Positions 26,291 to 34,779 are shown, numbered from the stretch's first letter. The stretch: DNA of 64,000 bases from JANSWP01 sp041941305 (GCA_041941305.1 JBGTQJ010000008.1:185041-249040), one strand, 5' to 3'. Notes: generated by a model not told the origin, from the sequence alone. Made by a program: numbers and translations.

Positions 26291-26473
26291 ATGGAAATGA
26301 AATTCTTCAGCATGGTTATGCTATGCATTATATTAAGTCTATTTTCAAACCATAATCGATTACCCAAAGTGACAATTTGGATTTGGGAAGATTTCAAAAT
26401 TGAATTAAAGGGTGTTTCCGAAAGGATAATTGTATTCCTAGTATTAATAGCTATAATTTCAAGAATGCATTAA
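26291..26473 (+). CDS. Possible small membrane peptide
   Basis: 60 residues from ATG 26291 with two hydrophobic stretches (FFSMVMLCIILSLFS near the start and IIVFLVLIAIISR near the end) around a polar middle (NRLPKVTIWIWEDFKIELKG). It could be a small membrane protein downstream of the sigma/partner pair, but no homologue is recalled and it overlaps the end of the convergent MocR gene by 15 bp. The 178 bp before it contain no clear gene or strong hairpin. Confidence 0.3.
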   Translation: MEMKFFSMVMLCIILSLFSNHNRLPKVTIWIWEDFKIELKGVSERIIVFLVLIAIISRMH

Positions 26474-27931
26474 TTGATTAACAACCTTCTCCAAAGTCGT
26501 CACCGCCCGTTTTATCTCATCCAAATTCATAGAAGCAAAACCCATTCTCAATGAATTCTGATGCCGGTTTTTTGGTAGATACGATGTATAATCACAGAGA
26601 TACAGTCCATCTTGAGCCGCCCGCTTTTTCAATTCATGTAAATTGATCGGATCGGGAAAAGTTGCCCAAATTGCCATACCCCCGTCCGGAATATCAAATT
26701 GAATCAAATCGCCAAGGCTTTCATTCAACAATTGGCAACAGTAATCTCTTCGCTCCCGATAATGCCTCCATGCTTTTTTGAGGTGCCTTCGAATGATGCC
26801 TTTTTCCAATAATTCTGCAATGGCATTTTCCAAAAAAACATCACCTTGTCGGTCGTACAATCTCCGAACTTTGATCAACTCCTGAATCAAATCCGGTCGC
26901 CCTATCAGATAGCCAATTCTAAATGCAGGGGCAATGGTCTTGGAAAAGGACCCTACATACAAAACCAAACCATGCTTGTCTGCGCTGGCCAAAGGCAAAA
27001 CAGGGCTATTGCTGTAATGGAAATCATAATCATAGTCGTCTTCAATTATCGCAAATCGGTACTGCTCCGCCAAAGTCAATAATTGGATTCGGCGGTCTGG
27101 AGTTAATGTGACTGTTGTAGGATGGTGGTGGTGGGAAGTAACATAAACAGCTTTGATTTTTTCTTTTTTGCAAATCCTTTCAATGGCATCCACCTGAAGT
27201 CCTTTTTTGTCTACTGGTACAGTAAGGAGTTTTGCTTCCAGGTGGTTGAAGGTCAGATTTCCAGTAAAATAATTCGTTTCACCCACAATTACTTTATCTC
27301 CTCGGTTGAGCGTAGCGGTTGCTGCCAGAAAAACCCCCATCTGACTGCCCCTTGTAATCATGATATGATCTGCAGTGATACTCAAACCCCGTGTTTTGTT
27401 AAGCTCCCTGGCCAGCACTTTTCGCAATCTCGGACTTCCCTTTGCATCTCCATAATTCAACACCTGTTTGGTGCTTTGTCTAAGGTTTTTGGAATAAGCT
27501 CGTGCCAAATCTTCAATTGGCGCCAGGCGAGGGTCAGGGAATCCATCATCAAAAGAGAGGCTTTCCTTAACAAACATGGGTTCCTTTAGCTCTGGAAAAC
27601 TTTTAAAAACCTCGTCGGATTTCCTTTGGCCGTTTTTCTTGAAAGCATGATTTTTTAAAGGAACAGGCTCTACTTTTGGCAGATGTTCCGCCACAAAAGC
27701 ACCCCGGTTTGGATAAACTTCTATCCAGCCAAGGGCATCCAATTCTTCCACAGAACGAACCACCGTTTTTCGATGCACCTCAAATAACTCCGCCATAGAA
27801 CGGGAACCAGGCAACTTATCTCCCGGCTTCAAAATGCCATTCTGAATTTGCTGAACCACTCCATTCACAATTTGCAAATACAAGGGTACATCACATTTTC
27901 TATCCAAATCAACTAATGTTTTTAATAGCAT
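26459..27931 (-). CDS. MocR/PdxR-type regulator (GntR helix-turn-helix fused to aminotransferase-like domain)
   Basis: 490 residues. Residues 1-75 are a GntR winged helix (GDKLPGSRSMAELFEVHRKT). After a linker, the fold-type I aminotransferase domain runs from about 130 to the end, with IIEDDYDYDFHYS and the PLP lysine in YVGSFSKTIAPAFRIGYLIG. MocR proteins sense PLP or amino-acid/PLP adducts and control nearby genes. Here the neighbour is a divergently transcribed flavin-binding, PNPOx-fold protein (28098), and an inverted repeat at 28021-28067 lies in the shared control region. Control of vitamin B6 or amino-acid metabolism is likely but the target is inferred. Confidence 0.92.
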   Translation of the reverse strand: MLLKTLVDLDRKCDVPLYLQIVNGVVQQIQNGILKPGDKLPGSRSMAELFEVHRKTVVRSVEELDALGWIEVYPNRGAFVAEHLPKVEPVPLKNHAFKKNGQRKSDEVFKSFPELKEPMFVKESLSFDDGFPDPRLAPIEDLARAYSKNLRQSTKQVLNYGDAKGSPRLRKVLARELNKTRGLSITADHIMITRGSQMGVFLAATATLNRGDKVIVGETNYFTGNLTFNHLEAKLLTVPVDKKGLQVDAIERICKKEKIKAVYVTSHHHHPTTVTLTPDRRIQLLTLAEQYRFAIIEDDYDYDFHYSNSPVLPLASADKHGLVLYVGSFSKTIAPAFRIGYLIGRPDLIQELIKVRRLYDRQGDVFLENAIAELLEKGIIRRHLKKAWRHYRERRDYCCQLLNESLGDLIQFDIPDGGMAIWATFPDPINLHELKKRAAQDGLYLCDYTSYLPKNRHQNSLRMGFASMNLDEIKRAVTTLEKVVNQLMHS

Positions 27932-28020
27932 TCTAATGGGTTGTAATTAGTGAACCGCTGACTTGCTGCTAAACAGCCCGCCGCAGTATCTTGAAACAAT
28001 ATCATTAAACTACACAAAAA

Positions 28021-28067
28021 TCCGGACTACTTTAAATGCAAAAACTGGCTGCCAAAGATAGTCCGGT
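28021..28067. promoter_or_regulatory. Inverted repeat CCGGACTA-CTTT, candidate MocR operator
   Basis: TCCGGACTACTTTA (28021-28034) faces AAAGATAGTCCGGT (28054-28067). The arms share CCGGACTA(T)CTTT apart from one extra base. It lies about 90 bp from the MocR start and 31 bp from the PNPOx-fold gene start, where an operator for both directions would sit. Confidence 0.5.
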
Positions 28068-28097
28068 TTTTAGATATTTTTGAGAAAAATTTCTGAC

Positions 28098-28754
28098 ATG
28101 ACAGATTATCCAAAAACAGCACGCAACAAAGTCAAGCGCCTTCCCAAGAGAGGGCATTACGACAAAGAAACCATATACAAAATTCTGGATTCAGCTTTTA
28201 TTGCACATGTAGGATTCATCGTAAATGGACAGCCATTCGTCATCCCTACTGCTTATGGCAGAGATGGAGATTGTATTTATCTTCATGGTGCAACTACCAG
28301 CCGTATGTTGGTAAATTTGAAATTGGGCATTCCTGCCTGTTTAACGGTGACCCATTTGGACGGTTTGGTTTTGGCTCGTTCCACTTTTCATCACTCTATG
28401 AATTATCGCTCAGCAGTTGTTTTTGGCAGAGCAAAAGAGGTGGAAGGAGAGGAAAAAATGAGGGCATTGGAAATTGTGACAGAAAACATCCTCAAAGGTC
28501 GTTGGGAAGAATCGCGTCTCCCAAATGCAAAGGAAATGAAAGCAACCTCCGTTCTCAGACTGGATATAGAAGGAGCTTCTGCGAAAATCCGAACGGGACC
28601 TCCTGGTGATGATGATGAAGATTACGAATTGCCTATATGGGCAGGTGTTGTGCCATTGCGCCATGTTTGGGGAGAACCCAAAGTAGATCCTTTATTAAAA
28701 GAAGGTATCGAGGTGTCTGGAAGTGTAAAAGAGTTATTGAAAAGCCAAAAGTAA
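28098..28754 (+). CDS. PNPOx-fold flavin-binding protein (NimA/FMN-binding split-barrel type)
   Basis: ATG 28098 (MTDYPKTARNKVKRLPKRGH) is preferred over an in-frame ATG at 28080, giving 218 residues. The fold signature is clear: ILDSAFIAHVGFIVNGQPFV (about 28-47), PTAYGRDGDCIYLHGATTSR and HHSMNYRSAVVFGRAKEVEG. These match the pyridoxamine-phosphate-oxidase-related family of small FMN binders often annotated as NimA-like. The probable role is an FMN-dependent reductase or oxidase. Divergence from a PLP-sensing MocR regulator hints at a link with B6 metabolism, but this protein lacks the usual PdxH C-terminus. Confidence 0.82.
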   Translation: MTDYPKTARNKVKRLPKRGHYDKETIYKILDSAFIAHVGFIVNGQPFVIPTAYGRDGDCIYLHGATTSRMLVNLKLGIPACLTVTHLDGLVLARSTFHHSMNYRSAVVFGRAKEVEGEEKMRALEIVTENILKGRWEESRLPNAKEMKATSVLRLDIEGASAKIRTGPPGDDDEDYELPIWAGVVPLRHVWGEPKVDPLLKEGIEVSGSVKELLKSQK

Positions 28755-28900
28755 CACGGCTTTCCAAAGCCCTTAAAAAACTTGGCAAACCAATAGCGAA
28801 ATCGATATCTGAGTTTTCCTGAATACCATAAAACTTAAATAAAAACGCTAAAAAAATGACCGGCCTTGGAAAGTCGGGCTACTTTTTGAAATAAAATATC

Positions 28901-29006
28901 TTCTCTGACAATTTAGGTGGTCAAACAAAAAGGGAAAGCAAAAGTGCCCGCAGGAAACGTTGATTTTCCTTTTTGTTTGACTCAAATCACCTAAATTTTC
29001 AGAGAA
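28901..29006. repeat. 106-bp palindromic element upstream of the DinB gene
   Basis: Arms 28901-28936 (TTCTCTGACAATTTAGGTGG, TCAAACAAAAAGGGAA) and 28964-29006 are complementary over about 35 bp, with a 6-7 base insertion in the right arm (AATCACC/TGAG region). It ends 15 bp before the ATG at 29022. It contains no coding frame and no T-run. Confidence 0.6.
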
Positions 29007-29021
29007 TAATAAAATATTGTC

Positions 29022-29537
29022 ATGACATTAAAACGACCAGAAGCACACGAAAGCAATGACTATTTCAAGCGCTATATCAACCAGGTAGAATCGGATGATG
29101 CCTTGAAAGTACTCCACGATTTAAAATCGGACACCCTTACCTTTCTCAAGAATTTGACTGCTGAAAAATGGAATTATCGCTATGCAGAAGGGAAATGGAG
29201 TATCAAGGAAGTTTTCCTACATCTGATAGATACAGAGCGGATATTTGCGTATAGGGCTCTGAGGGTTTCCAGAAATGATAAGACGCCCTTGCCTGGGTTT
29301 GAGCAAGACGACTATTTGCCTTATAACTATCCTGAACAACGGAGTCCAGAATCAATTATAGAAGAATACGCTGCAGTACGGGATGCCACCATCACTTTAT
29401 TCAAAAGCCTCAATGACGAAGCCCTGGGTTTTCTGGGAACTGCCAGCAATGGTCCCATTTCTCCTCGGGCAATTCTTTTCATTACAGCTGGGCACGAGAT
29501 ACACCACATGAAAATAATTGAAGAACGCTACTTGTAA
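29022..29537 (+). CDS. DinB-family protein (YfiT-like metal-dependent four-helix bundle)
   Basis: 171 residues in the DinB/YfiT four-helix fold. WSIKEVFLHLIDTERIFAYR (about 65-84) supplies the first metal histidine, and AGHEIHHMKIIEERY (about 152-166) supplies the HxxxH pair near the end. DinB-like proteins are thought to be metal-dependent thiol or bacillithiol S-transferases or hydrolases; the function of this one is unknown. It lies 48 bp before a second DinB-like gene, and the two probably form an operon. Confidence 0.88.
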   Translation: MTLKRPEAHESNDYFKRYINQVESDDALKVLHDLKSDTLTFLKNLTAEKWNYRYAEGKWSIKEVFLHLIDTERIFAYRALRVSRNDKTPLPGFEQDDYLPYNYPEQRSPESIIEEYAAVRDATITLFKSLNDEALGFLGTASNGPISPRAILFITAGHEIHHMKIIEERYL

Positions 29538-29585
29538 TAAGGAACGAGGCACAACTAAAACGTACAAATAATACTTCTCCTTACC

Positions 29586-30368
29586 ATGTTATCACCCATA
29601 TTGAAAAGATTCAAACATTGGATTCATTTTGTTCCTGAAAAAATCAATGAATTTTCAGCAGAAGAAATGGAACGTAAACCTTTACCTCACAAATGGTCCA
29701 AAAAGGAGATTTTGGGGCATTTGATTGATTCAGCAGGCAACAATTGGCTGCGATTTACCAATGCTCAAGTAGCAGGAAAACATTTTGTGGTCAAACCCTA
29801 TCCACAAGATGATTTGGTTCAATTGAATAATTATCAAATCAAACCCATTGGGCAAATATTGGATTTGTGGAAGGCAATGAACCTTCAAATTCTAAATGTT
29901 TGCGAAAGCATCTCTGAAGAATATTTAAGTCAAATAGTTGTTTTGCCTGATTCTTCCAAAAAGACACTGTTCTGGCTTATTGAAGATTATGTAGACCACC
30001 TAGAACATCACCTCGCCCAAATCTTTCCCATCAATGAGGGTTTGAAAAAGAAATTACCTGAAAATTGGCAAATTTCAATTGAACAGGCATTGAAACAGCT
30101 TTCTAAGGAACCCGATGGCAAAAAATTTACAAAGCTTTTGGAGCGGGGAAATATGTACGTGGAGATTTATGTTCCCGAAAAGATAGACTTGCAAACACCC
30201 CATGACCAGGACGAAATTTATGTTATCATTTCAGGCACTGGTACCTTCTTCAACAATGGAGAAAGACGCCCATTTGCTCCAGGAGATGTCCTCTTCGTAC
30301 CAGCTGGGATTGAGCATCGATTTGAAGATTTTTCTGAGGATTTTAAAACGTGGGTGATATTTTATTAA
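29586..30368 (+). CDS. DinB-like domain fused to a C-terminal cupin
   Basis: 260 residues in two parts. Residues 1-165 are DinB-like: KWSKKEILGHLIDSAGNNWL (about 38-57) and YVDHLEHHLAQIFPI (about 139-153) give the histidine ligands. Residues about 175-260 form a cupin: MYVEIYVPEKIDLQTPHDQD, EIYVIISGTGTFFNNGERRP and FAPGDVLFVPAGIEHRFED, with the conserved Gly-Pro and His/Glu metal pattern of cupin motifs 1 and 2 (H-x-D-x-x-E in PHDQDEIY). Linking two metal-binding folds suggests a two-step detoxification or sensing role, but no substrate can be assigned. It is the downstream member of the DinB pair. Confidence 0.85.
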   Translation: MLSPILKRFKHWIHFVPEKINEFSAEEMERKPLPHKWSKKEILGHLIDSAGNNWLRFTNAQVAGKHFVVKPYPQDDLVQLNNYQIKPIGQILDLWKAMNLQILNVCESISEEYLSQIVVLPDSSKKTLFWLIEDYVDHLEHHLAQIFPINEGLKKKLPENWQISIEQALKQLSKEPDGKKFTKLLERGNMYVEIYVPEKIDLQTPHDQDEIYVIISGTGTFFNNGERRPFAPGDVLFVPAGIEHRFEDFSEDFKTWVIFY

Positions 30369-30372
30369 ACTT

Positions 30373-30396
30373 TAATAGTAAATAATTTTACTATTA
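30373..30396. repeat. Short perfect palindrome after the DinB-cupin gene
   Basis: TAATAGTAAA (30373-30382) and TTTACTATTA (30387-30396) with a TAAT loop. It is AT-only and weak as a stem, and may help end the DinB transcript. Confidence 0.4.
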
Positions 30397-30407
30397 TCGT
30401 AATGATT

Positions 30408-30436
30408 GAGTGTTTGGATCGTAAAACCAAACACTC
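30408..30436 (+). repeat. 10-bp hairpin abutting a small ORF start
   Basis: GAGTGTTTGG (30408-30417) and CCAAACACTC (30427-30436) pair perfectly around a nine-base loop. The next base begins the ATG of a 48-codon frame, so the stem would occupy the ribosome-binding region. Confidence 0.5.
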
Positions 30437-30583
30437 ATGCCTATTAACAAATCACTTTCCAATATCCTCTATCATATCACTCAATGGGGGATGGCAATTA
30501 TCTTCCTGATCGCTGGTTATTTTATCATAATGGCACTGTTAGCATTGGCAGGGAATTGGATTGTAAGCCAGGAGATATCTTAG
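30437..30583 (+). CDS. Possible 48-residue single-helix membrane protein
   Basis: ATG 30437 opens MPINKSLSNILYHITQWGMA followed by a strong membrane helix, IIFLIAGYFIIMALLALAGNWI, and the short tail VSQEIS before TAG. The hydrophobic pattern is protein-like and the frame fills the gap between the DinB operon and the convergent deacetylase gene. A hairpin immediately upstream of the ATG would affect translation. There is no recalled homologue, so it may also be chance. Confidence 0.4.
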   Translation: MPINKSLSNILYHITQWGMAIIFLIAGYFIIMALLALAGNWIVSQEIS

Positions 30584-30619
30584 ATTTTGAAAACGATGAA
30601 GCTTCAGAATGAAGCTCCG

Positions 30620-31624
30620 TTATTCTGCTCTTTTCACTTTATGCTTTCCCAGAATGCTTTTTAGCATAAAATAAAAATATTCTCCCTTAATCAATTTTTC
30701 TGCTCCCATGTTGGTTCCTTCCATGCCGAATCTTTGAAAATGAAATGGGAACGCTTCAATTTTTAGTCCTGCTGTTCCAAAAGAAAGGTCAAAATAATTT
30801 TTTGATTTTGCCCATCTGAAGAAAGTTTTGGTCACCTCATGATCTGTAAAAGGAAATGCAAAAGATTGAACAGCCGCTTGCGATTTTTTTGAAGCAAATC
30901 GAACACTTTTTTTGGTTTGGGTCAATTGATCTTTGAAAGAAATTTCATTGTACATGGGATGATTTACGCTATGTCCGCCAAAAGTAAAACCATCTTTTGC
31001 TAAACGCTGAATTTGAGTCGAACTCAAGTATGGTTTTCTTTTCTCTAAAAAATCATCAAAATTCAAACCCACTTCTTTAGCAAATTGATCTAACAAAAAA
31101 CGCAATTCAAAACTGATAAAGGACAAATCGGGTATTGCTCTTGAATCTTTAAATATCTCCTGCAACCTGGCTGGATTCTTTTTAAAAAAATCCATCAACA
31201 AGCTCATTTTGTATCTGTAAAAAAGTGCTTTATTATCTACAAATGCTGAGTTAAGAAAAATAGTAGCAGGAATTCCTTTTCTCTTCAAAATAGGCGCAGC
31301 GATATGATATACTTCACTCAATCCATCATCAAAGGACAAAAAGAAACTCGGTTTTTCAATAAGCTTACGACTTTCTACACTATGCCATAAGGCTTCCAAT
31401 CCAATCGGCTGATAATGTTTTAATAAAAAATCCAGGTCTTTTTCAAATTGCTTTGCATTCCTGGGTTGGTATAAATGCCGTATATGAGGTAAATATTCCA
31501 CTTCGCCAATGCTGTGATAAAAGGGTAGAAAGAGTTTTTGCTGAGTAAATCGAATCCACCACCTTAAAGGAATCAGCTGTGCCGGATAAGCAAGGAAAGA
31601 TTTAAATGTGGTTTTGAAATTCAA
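30620..31624 (-). CDS. Polysaccharide deacetylase (NodB/CE4 domain)
   Basis: 334 residues with a CE4 fold. Motif 1 is FFLSFDDGLSEVYHIAAPIL (about 90-110), with the catalytic base Asp and metal Asp in SFDDG. Motif 2 is FGGHSVNHPMYNEIS, supplying the HxxxH zinc ligands. A later FAFPFTDHEVTKTFF region is motif-3-like. CE4 enzymes remove N-acetyl groups from polysaccharides such as peptidoglycan or exopolysaccharide. There is no clear signal peptide (starts MNFKTTFKSFLAYPAQLIPL), so it may act in the cytoplasm or be membrane-associated. It lies 18 bp after the O-methyltransferase gene and is likely co-transcribed with it. Confidence 0.88.
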   Translation of the reverse strand: MNFKTTFKSFLAYPAQLIPLRWWIRFTQQKLFLPFYHSIGEVEYLPHIRHLYQPRNAKQFEKDLDFLLKHYQPIGLEALWHSVESRKLIEKPSFFLSFDDGLSEVYHIAAPILKRKGIPATIFLNSAFVDNKALFYRYKMSLLMDFFKKNPARLQEIFKDSRAIPDLSFISFELRFLLDQFAKEVGLNFDDFLEKRKPYLSSTQIQRLAKDGFTFGGHSVNHPMYNEISFKDQLTQTKKSVRFASKKSQAAVQSFAFPFTDHEVTKTFFRWAKSKNYFDLSFGTAGLKIEAFPFHFQRFGMEGTNMGAEKLIKGEYFYFMLKSILGKHKVKRAE

Positions 31625-31642
31625 TTGGATTTTGAATTGAAA

Positions 31643-32278
31643 TTATAATTTTCTTGCAATTAGTATTCCGTCTCGAATGGGTAAGATCATATTATTTACC
31701 CGGGTATCATTCAGCACTTTTTCATTGAAGGCATCTAACGTTTGGGTGTCTTTATCATTTTCTTTGCTGACCACTTTCCCACTCCAAAGAACATTATCTG
31801 CCAGAATGATTCCTCCCTTGTTTACCTTTTCAAAAACCAAATCGTAATAGAAGGCATAATCCAATTTCCCGGCATCAATAAAAACGATATCATAGGTATC
31901 TTTCAATTTAGTAATAATGGTTTTCGCATCCCCGATGTGTTGCTGAATTTTGTCCGACAATCCCGCTTTTTTAAAATATTTTTCGCTGATGTATTGTAAT
32001 TCTTCGTTCGCCTCAATGGTGTGTAAAATTCCCCCCTCTTGCAATCCTTGTGCCAGGCAAATGGTCGAATAGCCTGTAAACGTACCAATTTCTAAAATGC
32101 TTTTAGGCTGCATTAAATGACTTAACAAGCTTAAAAACTGTCCTTGCAGATGTCCTGAAAGCATTTGTGGCGCCAGGGTTTTTAGATTGGTTTCCCTTTC
32201 AAGATCATACAATATTTCCGATTGGTCAGAAGTATGCGCTTCGCAATATTGGTTCAAATTTTTAAAAAAGGAGTTCAT
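31643..32278 (-). CDS. Class I SAM-dependent O-methyltransferase
   Basis: 211 residues of the caffeoyl-CoA/catechol O-methyltransferase type. The SAM-binding loop is ILEIGTFTGYSTICLAQGL (about 60-78). DIVFIDAGKLDYAFYYDL (about 127-144) and GGIILADNVLWSGKVV (about 155-170) carry the metal-site residues of this Mg-dependent group. It methylates hydroxyl groups of small aromatic or related molecules; the real substrate is unknown. It is upstream of a polysaccharide deacetylase, which may be coincidental. Confidence 0.9.
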   Translation of the reverse strand: MNSFFKNLNQYCEAHTSDQSEILYDLERETNLKTLAPQMLSGHLQGQFLSLLSHLMQPKSILEIGTFTGYSTICLAQGLQEGGILHTIEANEELQYISEKYFKKAGLSDKIQQHIGDAKTIITKLKDTYDIVFIDAGKLDYAFYYDLVFEKVNKGGIILADNVLWSGKVVSKENDKDTQTLDAFNEKVLNDTRVNNMILPIRDGILIARKL

Positions 32279-32411
32279 TGATTGGCCTTATCTCGTAATA
32301 AGTTGCAAGTTAAAAACAATCTAGTTTCATCTAAAAAAAATATGCTTCAATAGATTTTGAATCAAATTCCTACATTTAGGGCCTAATTTCCCGACCGCTT
32401 ATAGCGTATGC

Positions 32412-32470
32412 GAGATTGAGAATTGGAGAGATTGAGAAAATTCACTTCAAATTCTCCAATTCTCAATCTC
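32412..32470. repeat. 18-bp perfect inverted repeat upstream of an ABC ATPase gene
   Basis: GAGATTGAGAATTGGAGA (32412-32429) and TCTCCAATTCTCAATCTC (32453-32470) are exact complements with a 23-bp loop. Further short repeats of CTCAATTCTC-like sequence follow. It ends 30 bp before ATG 32501. Confidence 0.6.
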
Positions 32471-32500
32471 TCAACTTCTCAATTCTCTCAATTTATTAGT

Positions 32501-33418
32501 ATGAGTATACTCAAACTTGAAGACGTCGTAAAGACTTATCAAAAGAATACAGCCGTTGATCGCGTGAGCTTTGAAGTGCCTGAAGGGGGAATGTTTGGCT
32601 TATTGGGTCCCAACGGAGCTGGCAAGACTTCCCTCATCCGAATTATCACAACCATTACTGGTGCAGACTCAGGAACGGTTTACCTCAATGGTGAAAAACT
32701 GAATAGCAGTCATCCGGGACAAATTGGTTATATGCCCGAAGAGCGCGGATTGTACAAAAAAATGAAAGTCGGTGAGCAAATCATGTACCTTGCTCAACTC
32801 AAAGGACTTCCACATAGTGCTGCTCGTGAGCAAATCAATTTTTGGTTTCAAAGATTTGATATCGAAGATTGGTGGGGTAAAAAAGTGGAGGAATTGTCCA
32901 AGGGAATGCAGCAAAAAGTCCAATTTATTGCCACGGTTGTCCATCAACCCAAATTACTGATTTTGGATGAGCCCTTCTCCGGTCTCGATCCCATCAATAC
33001 CAACCTAATCAAAGACGAAATCCGCAGACTCAATTCAGAAGGAGTGAGCATCATTTTTTCCACCCACCGAATGGAGCAGGTAGAAGAGATCTGTGAGCAT
33101 ATCGTCTTGATCGACAAGGGTAAAAATATTCTTGAGGGAAACGTAAGTGATGTTAAGCAAGATTTTAAGGAAAACTTATTCCGAATTGAATATGAAGGAG
33201 ATCTTCCAACAGACTTAAAAGCGGTAGACGATGCCAATGATGATTTTGATATCATTTCTGATGAAAATAATGTCTTGAAGGTAAAAGTAGCAAATGACAG
33301 CGTCTCCAACGAAGTATTAAGTCATCTCATGCGAAATGGGGTGTTCATACATGGTTTCAATGAAATTCTACCTTCCTTGAATGAAATTTTTATTAAGCGG
33401 GTAAGTGCAGAAGCATAG
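32501..33418 (+). CDS. ABC transporter ATP-binding protein (NatA-like)
   Basis: I chose ATG 32501 (MSILKLEDVVKTYQKNTAVD), which begins at the conserved first strand; an ATG at 32423 would translate through the palindrome. The 305 residues contain Walker A GPNGAGKTSLIR (about 37-48), Q-loop region GYMPEERGLYKKM, signature LSKGMQQKVQF, Walker B LLILDEPFSGLDP and switch His in STHRMEQ. A C-terminal extension of about 80 residues is usual for the NatA/CcmA-like exporters of Bacteroidota. It is followed 32 bp later by the membrane partner. Function is export of an unknown substrate, possibly Na+ as in NatAB. Confidence 0.93.
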   Translation: MSILKLEDVVKTYQKNTAVDRVSFEVPEGGMFGLLGPNGAGKTSLIRIITTITGADSGTVYLNGEKLNSSHPGQIGYMPEERGLYKKMKVGEQIMYLAQLKGLPHSAAREQINFWFQRFDIEDWWGKKVEELSKGMQQKVQFIATVVHQPKLLILDEPFSGLDPINTNLIKDEIRRLNSEGVSIIFSTHRMEQVEEICEHIVLIDKGKNILEGNVSDVKQDFKENLFRIEYEGDLPTDLKAVDDANDDFDIISDENNVLKVKVANDSVSNEVLSHLMRNGVFIHGFNEILPSLNEIFIKRVSAEA

Positions 33419-33450
33419 CTCTTTCCATAACCTTAAAAACTCTCAACAAA

Positions 33451-34779
33451 ATGAATAAACTTTGGCTCATAATAAAGCGCGAATATTTGGTAAGGGTGAG
33501 AAAGAAAACCTTTATCCTGACAACCATTTTGATGCCTTTGCTGATAATTGGATTGTATACCCTACCTATTCTGTTTGTAAAAATGTCGGAAGACCAAAAG
33601 AAAATTGTCTTCAAAGACGATTCCGGCTACTTTGAAAATATTCCCTCTTCAAAACACGTCCATTTTAAGAAAGACAGTCGCTCCCTGGAGGAAATCAGAA
33701 AAAACTATAAAGAGAGTGGCTATGATGGTGTGCTTCATATTCCAGAATTCAAAAGTCTCAAGCACGATTTGCGGGTTCAATATTATTCGGATAGACAGAT
33801 TTCAGTCTCCATGAGTGAGTCGATTGAGGGACGGTTGGAAAAGCGGATTAGAAATAAAAAAATGGAGGATGCGGGTTTGACACAAAAGCAGCTAGACGAA
33901 TTAGACACCAATGTCATCGTAGAAGAAACAAAGGAATCTGTGGATGAAAAAGGTGATTTACAGAAAAAATCAGGAAAAGCCAATGCCGGAATTGCTACGA
34001 TGATGGGTTTAATGATGGGCATGTTTATGTATATCATTTTACTAATTTATGGCTCTATGGTGATGCGTTCAGTTCAAGAAGAAAAGATCAATCGAATTGT
34101 GGAAGTCATCATTTCTTCAGTTAAACCATTCAAGTTGATGCTCGGAAAAGTAATTGGGGTTGGGGGAGTCGGTTTGACACAAATACTGATATGGACCTTT
34201 TTGATTTATGGACTTCAATTAATCCTTTTTCCATTATTGGGCTTTGGAGCAGGTGCTTCCATGCCAGATCCTGGCTCCACTGGTTTGGACGGCTTAGATC
34301 CTGAAGAAGTTAGAAGCAAGGCAGAAGAAGTCCTGGATACCATTTTTGCACTCAATTGGAAATTTATTGTTCCTGTAATCATCGTCTTTTTCCTCGGTGG
34401 TTTCTTTATCTATTCTTCCCTTTTTGCAGCCGTAGGTTCTGCGGTAGGAGATGATTTAGGTGAAAGTCAGAGTTTGATGTTTCCCATCATGCTGCCAATT
34501 ATCATTTCCATTTTTATCGTGGTCTCGATTATGAATGACCCGAATAGTGGAATAGCAGTCTTTGGTTCCATATTTCCACTGTTTTCACCGGTGGTCATGC
34601 CAGCCCGACTTGCGTTTGATCCACCTCTTTGGGAAGTACTGTTATCCATGGTGGTTCTGATTGGCTCTGCGATATTCTTTATATGGTTATCTGGAAGAAT
34701 TTACCGTGTAGGAATTTTCATGTATGGCAAAAAGGTAACTTTCAAGGAGATTTGGAAGTGGTTGTTTTATAAAGGATAG
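33451..34779 (+). CDS. ABC transporter permease (ABC-2/NatB-like)
   Basis: 442 residues with the ABC-2 layout. The first helix, EYLVRVRKKTFILTTILMPL, is followed by a large periplasmic domain (about 45-185, with SSKHVHFKKDSRSL and EDAGLTQKQLDEL). Five further helices then run from about 190 (GIATMMGLMMGMFMYIILLI) to the C-terminus. The motif VMRSVQEEKINRIVEVIISS after helix 2 is typical of NatB-like permeases. It partners the upstream ATPase (32 bp gap), giving a two-gene export system that ends in a hairpin terminator at 34801-34831. Confidence 0.92.
   Translation: MNKLWLIIKREYLVRVRKKTFILTTILMPLLIIGLYTLPILFVKMSEDQKKIVFKDDSGYFENIPSSKHVHFKKDSRSLEEIRKNYKESGYDGVLHIPEFKSLKHDLRVQYYSDRQISVSMSESIEGRLEKRIRNKKMEDAGLTQKQLDELDTNVIVEETKESVDEKGDLQKKSGKANAGIATMMGLMMGMFMYIILLIYGSMVMRSVQEEKINRIVEVIISSVKPFKLMLGKVIGVGGVGLTQILIWTFLIYGLQLILFPLLGFGAGASMPDPGSTGLDGLDPEEVRSKAEEVLDTIFALNWKFIVPVIIVFFLGGFFIYSSLFAAVGSAVGDDLGESQSLMFPIMLPIIISIFIVVSIMNDPNSGIAVFGSIFPLFSPVVMPARLAFDPPLWEVLLSMVVLIGSAIFFIWLSGRIYRVGIFMYGKKVTFKEIWKWLFYKG

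Noticed and set aside
26459..27931. MocR gene considered as a plain aminotransferase
   Set aside because: The first 75 residues are a GntR winged-helix domain, so it is a regulator fusion.
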